This document shows positions 16,466 through 25,563 of a stretch of 64,000 nt of DNA, piece by piece. The stretch comes from Streptomyces sp. NBC_01304. GTDB lineage: Bacteria; Actinomycetota; Actinomycetes; Streptomycetales; Streptomycetaceae. The translations under genes were made by a program, and so were the position numbers. Under the pieces are notes generated by a model. The model was not told where the DNA came from. It saw only the letters and a program-made list of their open reading frames with translations, and ran no database searches. The stretch covers positions 2,170,001 to 2,234,000 of the forward strand of contig NZ_CP109055.1 of NCBI RefSeq assembly GCF_035975855.1, given 5' to 3'. The stretch's first letter is position 1. Each line of letters starts with the position of its first letter.

Positions 16466-16864
16466 TCAGGCGACGGCGTGCAGGGTGCGCTCGGCGGCCG
16501 GCTCGCGGTCGCGGCGGGGGCGCGGGAGGTTGTCGACGAAGTCGCTGCGGGAGAACACGGCGAGGACGGTGGCGGGCTGTTCGGCGAGGTTGGCGAGCGT
16601 GAACAGCTCGCCGCGCGGCACCATGACGCAGGCGCCGGGGCCGATGCGCACCGCGCTGCGGCCGGGGTTGCCGACCACGACCTCGCCCTCGATTCCGGTG
16701 AGGAGCAGCTCGGAGTCGTCGTAGGCGTGGGCCTCGAGGTCGGTGTGGGCCAGCAACTGGATGCGGCCTGCGGCGAGTTCTTTGAAGGGGGCGCCCTGCG
16801 GGTCGATGCGGACGACGGGCATGTCGCCGCGTATGTACTGGGTGCCGATGTTGATGGGGAACAC
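16466..16864 (-). CDS. Cupin-domain protein B
   Basis: A 132-residue paralogue of the next gene. Motif 1 reads AHTDLEAHAYDDSELLL and retains one His with Glu; motif 2 (PRGELFTLANLAEQPATVLAVF) lacks the His seen in cupin A. Its metal site may therefore be weakened. It ends in a basic/acidic tail rather than Cys. ATG 16864 is preceded by AAGGAGA about 6 nt upstream. It lies between the Fe-S-type regulator and cupin A on the same strand, with 22-nt tandem repeats in the spacer before it. Confidence 0.78.
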   Translation of the reverse strand: MFPINIGTQYIRGDMPVVRIDPQGAPFKELAAGRIQLLAHTDLEAHAYDDSELLLTGIEGEVVVGNPGRSAVRIGPGACVMVPRGELFTLANLAEQPATVLAVFSRSDFVDNLPRPRRDREPAAERTLHAVA

Positions 16865-16900
16865 CGGGGTTCTCCTTTGGTTCAGGGCATGCGGGTGCGG

Positions 16901-16975
16901 TGGTTCAGGTCGTGGGACGGAGTGGTTCAGGTCGTGGGACGGAGTGGTTCAGGTCGTGGGACGGAGTGGTTCAGG
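16901..16975. repeat. 22-nt tandem repeats between the regulator and cupin B
   Basis: Three perfect 22-nt copies begin at 16901, 16923 and 16945, and a fourth partial copy at 16967. Each starts TGGTTCAGGTCGTGGGAC. A diverged copy lies at 16877-16900. The partial copy supplies the regulator stop codon (16971-16973). The spacing equals about two helical turns, so repeated sites would face the same side of the DNA. Confidence 0.85.
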
Positions 16976-17630
16976 ACGTCGGGTGCAGGTCCGCGCGGCA
17001 CAGGTCGGGCCCTACGAAGGGCCTCAATTCGGCCTCGGTGCCGGTGCCTTCGAGGAGTCCGTCGAGCACGCCCTGATGGACGGCGCACACGACCTCGGGC
17101 CGGTGCCGCGCCATGTCGCGATAGGGGCAGGCGTGCAGCAGGACCCGCTCGGTGCCGGCCGGGGCCGGGGCCTGCTCGGGGTCGAAGCCCATGCGTGCGG
17201 CGTGCGTGAAGACCCGCTCGGCGGGTGGGGCGGTCCCCGGCCCGGCGGCGAGGCGGCGGCCCCAGGCCAGGCCCGCGTCGCGGGCGGTGGATCCGCCGCC
17301 TGCGACGGCCTCGACCAGGGCGGCCGCGAGATCGCGGTACGCGGTGTCCCCGGTGGCGTCCTGCGGGGCGGCGCGGACGGCCGTATAGCGAAGCTTCGGC
17401 CGTCCGCGCCCCGGGCCTGCGGTAGCGGTGGCCCGCACGAGTCCGGCATCGACGAGCGCGATCAGATGGTGCCGGACCGTGGCGACCGAGAGACCGGCGG
17501 CGGCCGCGAGCTCGTCCGCGCCCAGCAGGCCGTCCGCCTCCCGCAGCAGGGACATCAGACGCCGTCGTGAAGGAACGGCGAGTGCGCGATGGACGCTCTG
17601 CGCGGCCTCACCACCGGTCATTTCGGTCAT
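16971..17630 (-). CDS. ArsR/SufR-like winged-helix regulator with C-terminal cysteine motif
   Basis: A 219-residue regulator. An N-terminal winged helix (about 10-75) reads SRRRLMSLLREADGLLGADELAAAAGLSVATVRHHL. The C-terminal part has LLHACPYRDMARHRPEVVC, CAVHQG and a final Cys (DLCRADL), a C-x13-C-x28-C pattern. SufR-type regulators bind a [2Fe-2S] or [4Fe-4S] cluster with a comparable C-x12-C-x13-C-x14-C layout, so Fe-S or redox sensing is inferred. ATG 17630 is the first codon after a promoter-like region bearing a DosR-like box and the split repeat ATAGAAC/GTTCTAT. It heads the cupin A/B and WhiB-like group. Confidence 0.78.
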   Translation of the reverse strand: MTEMTGGEAAQSVHRALAVPSRRRLMSLLREADGLLGADELAAAAGLSVATVRHHLIALVDAGLVRATATAGPGRGRPKLRYTAVRAAPQDATGDTAYRDLAAALVEAVAGGGSTARDAGLAWGRRLAAGPGTAPPAERVFTHAARMGFDPEQAPAPAGTERVLLHACPYRDMARHRPEVVCAVHQGVLDGLLEGTGTEAELRPFVGPDLCRADLHPTS

Positions 17631-17667
17631 AGAACGAATATAAACGATGGGGGTCAGTTCTATTCCA

Positions 17668-17681
17668 GGGCACAAAGTCCC
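17668..17681 (-). promoter_or_regulatory. DosR/DevR-like box upstream of the Fe-S-type regulator
   Basis: On the minus strand the sequence reads GGGACTTTGTGCCC, ending 38 nt before the regulator start. It matches the mycobacterial DosR box form GGGACTTTNGNCCC. Related boxes occur at 51846-51859 and 57627-57672. Confidence 0.45.
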
Positions 17682-17737
17682 GGGCCTTCCCCGACCCCCC
17701 GGGCCTTCCCCGACCCCCTGGCGTTCCCCCGACCCCA
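17681..17737. repeat. 19-nt tandem repeat
   Basis: CGGGCCTTCCCCGACCCCC occurs twice in tandem (17681-17699, 17700-17718), followed by a degenerate third copy to 17737. It lies between the VOC gene stop and the Fe-S-type regulator promoter. No function is evident. Confidence 0.7.
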
Positions 17738-17768
17738 GGCCCCTGCCCGGGCTCCGGGCTCTCCGCGC

Positions 17769-18560
17769 TCAGGTCTGGTTAGGGTCTCCCTTGATCACGC
17801 CGAACTTCGCGCCGTAGGGGTCCGCCAGCTTGGCGAAGCGGCCCACGCCCGCCGCGGAGAAGGGCTCCATGCGGACGCTCGCGCCAGCCTGCTTGGCCTT
17901 GGCGACCGTCGCGTCGCAGTCGTCCACCCCGAAGTACGGCAGCCAGTACGCCCCGCCCTGCGCCTCCAGGGGGTCGGAGCCCTTGGGTACCAGGCCGCCG
18001 AACATCGCGTCCTCGCCGGTGTTCGCCGGGTGCGCCGAGGTGTACGTGCCGCCGGGGAAGCTGACATCGGCGGTCTGCAGGCCGAACACCGCGCTGTAGA
18101 ACGCCGCGGCGGCCGGGACGTCGTCGGTGTAGAGCTCGACCCAGGTGAGCGTGTTCGCGTCGTTCACCGTCTCGAAGCCCTTCATCGTGCCCGGCTGCCA
18201 GGCGCCGAAGCTCGCACCGGCCGAGTCGGTGAAGATCGCCATGCGGCCGAGGTCCCCGACGTCCATGGGGTCGAAGACGACCGTGCCGCCGGCCTGCTCG
18301 ACGGACTTCGCGGTGGCGTCGACGTCCGGCGTCCGGAAGTACACGGACCAGGCGGGCGTCCCCTGGTCCGCGGGCACCGCCATCCCGCCCGCGACCGACT
18401 TCCCGCCGCTGCGATAGGTGACATAGCCACCGAAGTCCTCGCCGGCCGACTGCGCGGCCCAGCCGAAGAGCCCGGCGTAGAACGTGTTCGCACCCTCGAT
18501 GTCCGGGGTGCCGAGGTCGGCCCAGTTGACCGAACCGGTGACGAAACTGGTGGTGAGCAT
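17769..18560 (-). CDS. Double-domain VOC (glyoxalase/bleomycin-resistance-like) protein
   Basis: A 263-residue protein made of two VOC modules, about 10-125 and 138-260. Each begins with the typical pattern (VNWADLGTPDIEGANTFYAGLFGW; WVELYTDDVPAAAAFYSAVFGL) and ends in an Ala-x-DPxG strand (AKLADPYGAKFGV). VOC proteins bind metal and act as lyases, dioxygenases or drug-binding proteins; this two-module form is usually annotated only as VOC family. RBS AAGGAG lies 8 nt before ATG 18560. There is no linked pathway. Confidence 0.88.
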   Translation of the reverse strand: MLTTSFVTGSVNWADLGTPDIEGANTFYAGLFGWAAQSAGEDFGGYVTYRSGGKSVAGGMAVPADQGTPAWSVYFRTPDVDATAKSVEQAGGTVVFDPMDVGDLGRMAIFTDSAGASFGAWQPGTMKGFETVNDANTLTWVELYTDDVPAAAAFYSAVFGLQTADVSFPGGTYTSAHPANTGEDAMFGGLVPKGSDPLEAQGGAYWLPYFGVDDCDATVAKAKQAGASVRMEPFSAAGVGRFAKLADPYGAKFGVIKGDPNQT

Positions 18561-18691
18561 GATCCGGCTCCTTTGACGGGTCCCGTTCTCCTACCACTCA
18601 CGAGTCTTGCACCGGGCACTGACAATCGCGCCCCTGCGAGGATTCGGTGCGCGCGCTCTGCGCGACGGGTGCCGCCCGAACGAGGCCGTCG

Positions 18692-19372
18692 TCACTCGCG
18701 GCCCGGGCGACGGCTCGGCATGTCACGCCCGGTGAAGGGCTCCCACAAGGCCGCCCGTTCGGCATCCACCGGCGGCCCCCACGCCAAGGCCCGAAGGTCC
18801 AGGAGCCCCGGCTTGTCGCCGCCCACCAGGGTCGGCGCCTCCAGGCGGTCCGCCATCTCCTCCAGATAGGTCGTCAACGACTCGTATCGCGGCGTGCGCT
18901 CCCCGTACATGTCCCAGTGGCAGATGCGCCCGGTCTCGGCATCCAGATAGAGGCCCGACGCGGTGTCGTGGGCACCGGCGGAGCAGAACGGGATCCAGGC
19001 CGCCCGCCAGAACGGGTGCTCCTCGTCGCCGTCGCGGCGTTGCAGGTCGCGCATCATCTCGTACTTGGAGACGACCGCCTCGAAGTCCATCAGGGCCCGG
19101 TCGCCGAGCATGAACGAGGCCCACGGAACGTCGTGCACCCCGGCATGCTCGGCCCACAACGCCCGCAGCCCCGGCGGTATGCGCACCCCGATCCGGTCCT
19201 GCACGAGGGCGGTGACCTCCGCGTCGCGCGCACCCGGCCGCAGGGCGGCCAGGGTCCCGGGCGCGTGCTGCCCGAGCCATGCCTCGATGCGCTGCCACGC
19301 GTCGGTGACCTGCCGGGCTTCCACCGCTGCCCGTTGTGCCTCCATCAAGCCGTGCCGGGTCTCGTCATCCAT
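18692..19372 (-). CDS. SMI1/KNR4-family protein
   Basis: A 226-residue cytoplasmic protein with the SMI1/KNR4 (SUKH) pattern: WQRIEAWLGQHAP near the start, then IPPGLRALWAEHAGV, and WIPFCSAGAHDTASGLYLDAETGRICHWD. SUKH proteins often act as immunity proteins against secreted nuclease toxins, and others are cell-wall regulators. No toxin gene is adjacent, so immunity is only a possibility. ATG 19372 is chosen; an in-frame GTG at 19381 is an alternative, and neither has a strong ribosome site. Confidence 0.82.
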   Translation of the reverse strand: MDDETRHGLMEAQRAAVEARQVTDAWQRIEAWLGQHAPGTLAALRPGARDAEVTALVQDRIGVRIPPGLRALWAEHAGVHDVPWASFMLGDRALMDFEAVVSKYEMMRDLQRRDGDEEHPFWRAAWIPFCSAGAHDTASGLYLDAETGRICHWDMYGERTPRYESLTTYLEEMADRLEAPTLVGGDKPGLLDLRALAWGPPVDAERAALWEPFTGRDMPSRRPGRE

Positions 19373-19496
19373 GGCGGTCACCGTACCGATGGCCTCTGAC
19401 AGGCATCGCGCCCCGCCTCGGGCGCGCAGCCCGGCCGAGGACTCACGGGTGCGCGCCCGGCAGGGAACTCACAAGTGCCCGCCCCGGCACATGACT

Positions 19497-20558
19497 TCAG
19501 TGCGCGTGCCTGCCCGTTTCACCCGCGCCGCCCCCGGCCTTGTGCGCCGCATGCCCGTCGTGCCCCGGGATCGTCCCGTCCGGCTTGGCGACCAGGAACA
19601 TGCCCGCCATGCCCATGTCGGAGTGGCTCTGGACATGGCAGTGGTACATCCAGGCGCCCGCGCCGACGCCCTCGCCCGCGATGATCTGGAAGCCGAAGGA
19701 GTCGGCAGGGCCGGTGATCTTGTTGTCGATGACGGGGGTCGGGTCGTCGGGGCCGGACAGGATGCCGGTGCGGTTGTCCGCCCAGCGATGACCATGCATG
19801 TGGAACGTGTGGTAGTACTCGCCGTGCGTGATCATCACGATCTCGACGCGGTCGCCCACCGTCGCCTTCAAGTCCGGCCCCTTGGGCAGGTTGTTGATGG
19901 TCATGTCGTTGAAGACAATCGTGTACGTCTTGTCGGGCAGGACGTCGCCCGCGCGGCGCACGATCAGCGGGCCGTACAGGCCCTTGCGCAGGCCCCCGGT
20001 GCCGTGGTCGGTGCCGACGACGTGGTCGTGGTAGTGCCAGTAGCCCGCGCTGCCCGCCCGCCAGGTGCCGTCCGCGCGGCGGCCCGGGGCGTGGGTGCGC
20101 CAGGTGTAGGTGCGTGAACCGCCGGGCTCTATATGGCTGTTGTTGTGCCGGGTGCCGTCGCTGCTGATCTCGTAGTCGACGCCGTGCGGGTGGAGGCTGA
20201 CCGCCACGTCCATCGTGTTCACGACCTCGATGTGCAGCGTGTCGCCCTCGACCATCTGCAGGAGCGGCCCGGGGATCGAGGCCTTGCCCTTCTCCAGGCC
20301 GTAGCCCATCTGTCCGTCGGCGAGCTTCTCTGCGTACAGGGTGATGCGCTTGACCTCCCCGGCGGCCTCGGCCTGACGCGGACCGTCCGCCGCCGAACTG
20401 GCGGGCGCCGCCGCCGACATCGATGTCAGACCCGTGGCCACCACCGCTCCCCCGGCGACGAACCGCCGGGTGAAGGCGCGTCTGCCCAGGTTGCCGTCGG
20501 CCGGTCGTCTTCCCAGGTCGCCGCCGCCCGGTCCGGGTGCCGCAGCCGCTTCAGTCAT
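19497..20558 (-). CDS. Two-domain multicopper oxidase, small laccase (SLAC/EpoA type)
   Basis: A 353-residue secreted laccase. The N-terminus carries a twin-arginine signal ([19 protein letters not shown]). Copper motifs are [20 protein letters not shown] and the C-terminal [13 protein letters not shown], which fits the two-domain, trimeric laccases of Streptomyces. It oxidises phenols while reducing oxygen to water outside the cell. ATG 20558 follows GGGAG with a 7-nt spacer; five codons upstream is another ATG. The C-terminus is His-rich. It diverges from the ThuA/PQQ dehydrogenase gene across about 200 bp, suggesting joint regulation with that copper- and sugar-related pair. Confidence 0.92.
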   Translation of the reverse strand: MTEAAAAPGPGGGDLGRRPADGNLGRRAFTRRFVAGGAVVATGLTSMSAAAPASSAADGPRQAEAAGEVKRITLYAEKLADGQMGYGLEKGKASIPGPLLQMVEGDTLHIEVVNTMDVAVSLHPHGVDYEISSDGTRHNNSHIEPGGSRTYTWRTHAPGRRADGTWRAGSAGYWHYHDHVVGTDHGTGGLRKGLYGPLIVRRAGDVLPDKTYTIVFNDMTINNLPKGPDLKATVGDRVEIVMITHGEYYHTFHMHGHRWADNRTGILSGPDDPTPVIDNKITGPADSFGFQIIAGEGVGAGAWMYHCHVQSHSDMGMAGMFLVAKPDGTIPGHDGHAAHKAGGGAGETGRHAH

Positions 20559-20687
20559 CACCGAACTCCCCATGTTGGTACGGAGATTGGCGGGGCTCAG
20601 GTGGCCCCCGGGACGGCCACACGGTAGCCGGGGGATCTTCGTTTATCCACGGTCAGGACAAAGTTTGTGCCATCTCGGTCATAACTA

Positions 20688-20716
20688 TTGGCGACTCGCG
20701 AAAAGGCGTCTAGCTT
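20688..20716 (+). promoter_or_regulatory. Putative promoter of the ThuA/PQQ dehydrogenase gene
   Basis: TTGGCG (20688-20693), a 17-nt spacer and TAGCTT (20711-20716) form a good housekeeping-type promoter. The predicted transcript would begin near 20723, about 36 nt before ATG 20759. Confidence 0.55.
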
Positions 20717-20758
20717 CCTTGGCGCTGTCGCTGTGACCGACGAGGGGTGGGTGAACTC

Positions 20759-23275
20759 ATGCGGCGCACACCGCATCAAAAGCCCTTGGATCTACGAGGG
20801 TTGAGCAGGCGCAGACCGAGAAACGCCTGGCGGATCTGGGCGGCCGGGCTCGCGGCGGGCACGCTGACGGCGGGGCTGCTCGCCTCGGCGCCGGCGAGCG
20901 CGCGGCCGTATCCGGAGCCTGGCATGACAACGATGTCCCTGCCCTCGCCGCCCGGCGGGAAGGACGTCCGGGTGCTGGTGTTCCACGCCTCCGCGAACGA
21001 GGAGTCGCCGCTGGTCAATGCCGGGATCGAGGCCATCGAGAAGATCGGGCAGTCGGGGCCGACGGACCAGCAGTTCGAGATCACTGCCACCGACGACGGC
21101 TCCGTCTTCACCAATGAGGCCGAGCTCGGCAAGTACAACGCGGTCGTGTTCCTCACCGGCGGCGGCGATGTCCTCGACGCCGATCAGGAGTTGGGCCTGG
21201 AGGCGTACATGGAGGCCGGCGGCGGCTTCCTGGGCCTGCACGACGCGGCCCGCACCGAGCCCTACTCCGACTGGTTCACCGGCCTGATCGGCGCCCGCCC
21301 GGCCGCCGGCAGCGGCGCCACCTCGCAGCGGGCCACCGTGGAGGTCGGCGACCGGCAGAATCCGGCCACCAAGTCCCTGCCGCTGCAGTGGAAGCGCCCC
21401 GACAAGTGGCTGAACTGGACCAAGAACCCGTCCGGCGACGTCCACACGGTGGCGCGCGTCCGCGAGGCGACGTACACCCCGGGCGAGGGCGCCAACGGCG
21501 CGGACCACCCGGTGTCCTGGTGCCGCGACTACGACGGCGGCCGCTCCTTCTACACCGCCATGGGCGGCACCGTCGACAGCTACGCCGAGGCGGACTTCCG
21601 CACCCACCTGCGCGGCGCCCTGCTGTGGACCACCCGCCTGGAGCGGGCCGACTGCACGGCCACGATCAACAGCAACTACCGTGCCGAGCGCCTCACCAAG
21701 GCCAACCAGCCGGGCCAGAACGACCAGATCGGCGAGCCGCACGGCCTGGTCACCGCCAAGGACGGCCGGGTGATCTACATCGGCCGGGGCGGCGCGGACT
21801 CCTCGCAGCCCGTGGTGACCGACTGGAACGACCCGAACATCGGCAAGGGCCAGGGCGAGATCCACGTCTACGACCCGAAGACCGGCCAGGTCACCAAGGC
21901 GGGCTGGCTGAACGTCTTCGGCAACAAGGGCGGCGGCGATGAGCTGATCAAGGTCGAGGAGGGCCTGCTCGGCATCGAGCTGGACCCGCGCTTCCTGGAG
22001 AACGGCTGGGTGTACCTGCACTACACGCCGCACTCCGGCCTCAACCGCGACACACAGATGGCCGAGCGCCGCGTCTCCCGCTTCACCATGAACCTGACCA
22101 CCAACAAGCTGGACGTGAACACCGAGAAGGTCCTGCTCAAGTGGCCGGTCCAGGTGCACAGTTGCTGCCACTCGGGCGGCGGCATGGCCTGGGACTCCAA
22201 GAACAACCTCTACATCGCGACCGGCGACAACAACTCAAGCCGCTTCAGCGACGGCTACTCGGGCAACAACCCCGAGCCCACCTACAAGGGCGTCTCCTTC
22301 GCCGACGCGCGGCGCACCGCCGGCAACACCAACAACCTCAACGGCAAGATCCTGCGCATCCACCCGGAGCAGGACGGCACCTACACGCTCCCCGCGGGCA
22401 ATCTCTTCACCGGCGAGGAGCAGGACGAGGGCGGCGGCAAGACCCGCGGCGAGATCTATGTGATGGGCGTGCGCAACCCCGCGCGGATCTCCATCGACAA
22501 GAAGACCGACATTCTGTACGCGGGGTGGGTGGGCCCCGACGCGGGTGCCCCGTCGACCACTTGGGGCCCGGCGAAGTACGACACATTCGCCGCGATCACC
22601 GGTCCGGGCAACCACGGCTGGCCGTACTGCATGGGCAACAAGCAGCCGTACCGGGACCGCAATCTGCCGGACCCTACCAAGCCCCTCGGCTGGTACGACT
22701 GCAACGCCCCGAAGAACGAGTCGCCGAACAACGACGGCCTGGTGAAACTGCCGCCCGTCACGTCCAACACCATCTGGTACTCGCCCCAGGGCGGCGGCCC
22801 CGACTTCCCCAGGGACGCGAACGGCATCCCTTCCTACAAGGAAGCGGAGCAGAAGTTCCTGCTGCCGTGGCTCAAGGGCGGCGGCCAGGCCGCGATGAAC
22901 GGGCCCGTCTACCGCTACGACCCCGACTCGGTGGGCGCCGGCAAGTGGCCGTCGTACTGGGACGGAAAGTGGTTCGTCGGCGACTTCTACGACTCCGACC
23001 AGCCCCGGCACGCGGTCCTGATGGACCCGAACACCATCGGCAAGGGCGGCCTTCCGGTGCACGCCGAGAACCTGAAGAAGATCATCCCGATCGGCAATGA
23101 CGGCATCAAGAACCTCATGGACTGGAAGTTCGGTCCCGATGGCGCCCTCTATGTGCTCGATTACGGGCGCGGCTTCTTCACCTCGGACACCAAGTCGGCG
23201 CTGTGGCGGATCACTTATGAGGGCCACGGACCGACGCCGAGCACGGCCGATCTGGCCAGGAAGGCGGAGCGGTGA
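20759..23275 (+). CDS. Secreted ThuA-domain / PQQ-type sugar dehydrogenase fusion
   Basis: An 838-residue exported protein. A basic N-terminus (RRRPRNAWRIW) and hydrophobic stretch ending ASAPASARP form a long signal. Residues about 60-300 are a ThuA-like glutamine-amidotransferase fold (VRVLVFHASANEESPLVNAGIEAI, VVFLTGGGDVLDADQ, GFLGLHDAART). Residues about 320-810 form a glucose/sorbosone dehydrogenase beta-propeller (EEGLLGIELDPRF, SRFTMNL, LNGKILRIHPEQDGTY, RNPARISID, GALYVLDYGRG). ThuA homologues act in 3-keto-disaccharide metabolism; sorbosone-type propellers use PQQ. Its stop overlaps the next gene by 4 nt (GTGA). GTG 20747 is an alternative start. Confidence 0.88.
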   Translation: MRRTPHQKPLDLRGLSRRRPRNAWRIWAAGLAAGTLTAGLLASAPASARPYPEPGMTTMSLPSPPGGKDVRVLVFHASANEESPLVNAGIEAIEKIGQSGPTDQQFEITATDDGSVFTNEAELGKYNAVVFLTGGGDVLDADQELGLEAYMEAGGGFLGLHDAARTEPYSDWFTGLIGARPAAGSGATSQRATVEVGDRQNPATKSLPLQWKRPDKWLNWTKNPSGDVHTVARVREATYTPGEGANGADHPVSWCRDYDGGRSFYTAMGGTVDSYAEADFRTHLRGALLWTTRLERADCTATINSNYRAERLTKANQPGQNDQIGEPHGLVTAKDGRVIYIGRGGADSSQPVVTDWNDPNIGKGQGEIHVYDPKTGQVTKAGWLNVFGNKGGGDELIKVEEGLLGIELDPRFLENGWVYLHYTPHSGLNRDTQMAERRVSRFTMNLTTNKLDVNTEKVLLKWPVQVHSCCHSGGGMAWDSKNNLYIATGDNNSSRFSDGYSGNNPEPTYKGVSFADARRTAGNTNNLNGKILRIHPEQDGTYTLPAGNLFTGEEQDEGGGKTRGEIYVMGVRNPARISIDKKTDILYAGWVGPDAGAPSTTWGPAKYDTFAAITGPGNHGWPYCMGNKQPYRDRNLPDPTKPLGWYDCNAPKNESPNNDGLVKLPPVTSNTIWYSPQGGGPDFPRDANGIPSYKEAEQKFLLPWLKGGGQAAMNGPVYRYDPDSVGAGKWPSYWDGKWFVGDFYDSDQPRHAVLMDPNTIGKGGLPVHAENLKKIIPIGNDGIKNLMDWKFGPDGALYVLDYGRGFFTSDTKSALWRITYEGHGPTPSTADLARKAER

Positions 23276-25515
23276 GACGCAGATCCCGCATGCCACGGAC
23301 GGGCGCCGCGCGCGCGTGGCGGATATTGCTCGCCTTCTTGTTGTTGCTGCTCGGGCTGAGCGTCCCGGCCGCGTACGGGCGGGAGGCCCTGCCCGAAGGG
23401 GAGAAGGCAGTGGCGGCCCAGGTGCTGAACTGGACCGCGGGTGACCCCATCGACAAGTACCTGTCGGCGCCGACCACGGCGGTGGCGGGGCCCACGACGA
23501 TCGTCTTCGAGAACAGCGCGGCCACCGGCAACACGACCGGGATGCCGCACACCCTGACGTTCGACGTGTCCGATCCCGAGTACAACAACGACGTCCCGCT
23601 GAACATCCTGGCCAACCCGAGCGACGACCAGGGCGGCAAGCACACCGCCGAGGTCACGCTGACGCCCGGGCGCTATCTGTACCACTGCACGATCCCCGGG
23701 CACGGCACGATGCAGGGCATCCTCACTGTCACTGCGGGCGGCGGCGAGGACACCACGGCGCCCTCGACCGACGTGAAGGTCGACGGGACGAAGAACTCCG
23801 ACGGCGCCTACGTCGGCCAGGCCACGGTGACCGTCACCGCGGCGGACGAGACCGGCGGTTCGGGCGTCGACAAGATCGAGTACGCGGTCGGGGACGCCGG
23901 TGCCTGGCAGCCGTACACGAACCCGGTCGTCGTCAACCAGGTCGGCAGCCACAAGATCAGATATCGGGCCGCCGACAAGGCCGGCAACGTCGCCGCCGAG
24001 AAGAGCACGGAGTTCTCGGTGGCCGCCCCGCCCACGGACGACAAGACGCCGCCGGAGACCTCGGCGACGGTGACCGGCGAGAAGAACGAGCAGGGCCAGT
24101 ACGTCGGCATGGCCACGGCCACCGTGTCCGCGTCCGACGCCGGATCCGGGGTCAACACCATCGAGTACGCGGTCGGGGACGCCGGTGCCTGGCAGCCGTA
24201 CACGGCACCGGTGATGTTCCACGACCCGGGCGCGTACAAGGTCCGCTATCGCGCCACCGACAAGGCCGGCAACGCCGCGGCCGAGAAGAACGTCGAGTTC
24301 ACGGTGGTCGCACCGCCCGCCGTGGACAAGACGCCGCCGGAGACGTCCGCGAAGGTGACGGGCACGGTCAACTCCGACGGCGCGTACGTCGGCAGGGCGA
24401 CCACCACCGTCACCGCGAAGGACGAGGACGGCGGCTCGGGGCTCGACAAGATCGAGTACTCCCTTGACGGCGCGCCCTACCTCGCCTACACGGCCCCGCT
24501 GGTCGTGGACCGCGTGGGTCGGCACACCGTCGCCTACCGGGCGAGCGACAAGGCGGGCAACACCTCGGAGGCGAAGACCACGGCCTTCACGGTCGTCGAG
24601 GGCGGCGGCGTACCGGCGCCCAACTGCCCGGAGTTCGACGAGCGGGCCACCGTGTTCGTGGGGTCGGTCGACAGCGGCGTGCCGAACCGCATGACCAAGG
24701 CCCGCTGCACCATCGGTGAGCTGATCGAGGACGAGAAGGACTGGTCGTCGCACGCGCTGTTCCTCAAGCACGTCGACACGGTGCTCGACCGCCTCCTTGC
24801 GGAGGGCGTCATCGACCAGCGCGAGCACACCACGATCTACGCGGCCGCCGAGACGTCGGGCATCGGCAAGCCCGGCCAGACCGAGGGCTACCGGTCCCTG
24901 TTCGACGGCACCCAGTCGTCGTTCGCCAAATGGCAGCAGGTGGGCGGCGGTTCGTTCGGCCTCAACGCCGACGGGACGATGACCAGCAGTACGCAGGTGG
25001 CGGGCATGGGAATGCTCTGGTTCCCCGAGCGGAAGTACGACGACTTCTCGCTCAAGCTGCAGTGGCGCGACGACGCCCCTGCCAACGGAAACACCAACTC
25101 CGGTGTCTTCGTACGCTTCCCGCAGGTCCATGACCATCCGGAGGAGTCGCGTCCGGAGTGGGTCGCGATCAAGTACGGGCACGAGGTGCAGGTGCTCGAC
25201 CGTCCCGACGGCGACATGTACAAGACCGGTTCGCTCTACGGCTTCGACCGGGTCGGGCTCGCGGGTGCGGGTGTGACGCCCAAGGGCACCTGGAACGACT
25301 ACGAGATCAAGGTGGTGGACCAGCACTACTCGATCTACCGGAACGGCACCTTGATCAACGAGTTCGACAACGTGGGCGGGCAGGAGTTCTACCCGCCGCG
25401 CTCCGACGATCCGGGCACGGACGGCCGGCGGTACGCCTCTGGCTACATCGGGCTCCAGGTGCATGGCGTGACGGACGTGGTCTCGTACCGGGACATCCGG
25501 ATCAGGGAGCTCTAG
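23272..25515 (+). CDS. Secreted cupredoxin / OmpL47-repeat / 3-keto-disaccharide hydrolase fusion
   Basis: A 747-residue exported protein starting at GTG 23272, translationally coupled to the upstream gene. Its N-terminal membrane segment is an export signal. Residues about 45-155 are a cupredoxin with type-1 copper ligands His93, Cys139, His144 and Met147 (MPHTLTF; YHCTIPGHGTM). Three repeated beta-domains (about 160-445) contain DKIEYxxxxxxWQPYT and RYRAxDKAGN, matching OmpL47-type modules. A short linker leads to a C-terminal DUF1080 concanavalin-like domain (about 545-747, YRSLFDGTQSSFAKWQ). DUF1080 proteins hydrolyse 3-keto-glycosides. The fusion suggests extracellular electron transfer coupled to cleavage of oxidised sugars. 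Confidence 0.88.
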   Translation: MRRRSRMPRTGAARAWRILLAFLLLLLGLSVPAAYGREALPEGEKAVAAQVLNWTAGDPIDKYLSAPTTAVAGPTTIVFENSAATGNTTGMPHTLTFDVSDPEYNNDVPLNILANPSDDQGGKHTAEVTLTPGRYLYHCTIPGHGTMQGILTVTAGGGEDTTAPSTDVKVDGTKNSDGAYVGQATVTVTAADETGGSGVDKIEYAVGDAGAWQPYTNPVVVNQVGSHKIRYRAADKAGNVAAEKSTEFSVAAPPTDDKTPPETSATVTGEKNEQGQYVGMATATVSASDAGSGVNTIEYAVGDAGAWQPYTAPVMFHDPGAYKVRYRATDKAGNAAAEKNVEFTVVAPPAVDKTPPETSAKVTGTVNSDGAYVGRATTTVTAKDEDGGSGLDKIEYSLDGAPYLAYTAPLVVDRVGRHTVAYRASDKAGNTSEAKTTAFTVVEGGGVPAPNCPEFDERATVFVGSVDSGVPNRMTKARCTIGELIEDEKDWSSHALFLKHVDTVLDRLLAEGVIDQREHTTIYAAAETSGIGKPGQTEGYRSLFDGTQSSFAKWQQVGGGSFGLNADGTMTSSTQVAGMGMLWFPERKYDDFSLKLQWRDDAPANGNTNSGVFVRFPQVHDHPEESRPEWVAIKYGHEVQVLDRPDGDMYKTGSLYGFDRVGLAGAGVTPKGTWNDYEIKVVDQHYSIYRNGTLINEFDNVGGQEFYPPRSDDPGTDGRRYASGYIGLQVHGVTDVVSYRDIRIREL

Positions 25516-25563
25516 CCGCTCCGGACCATCGCCGTTCCCTCGGCCTGACCTGCGAGGAAGTTG

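Noticed and set aside
15977..16975. Tandem repeats could be read as a CRISPR array.
   Set aside because: The 22-nt units abut without spacers and no cas genes are present.
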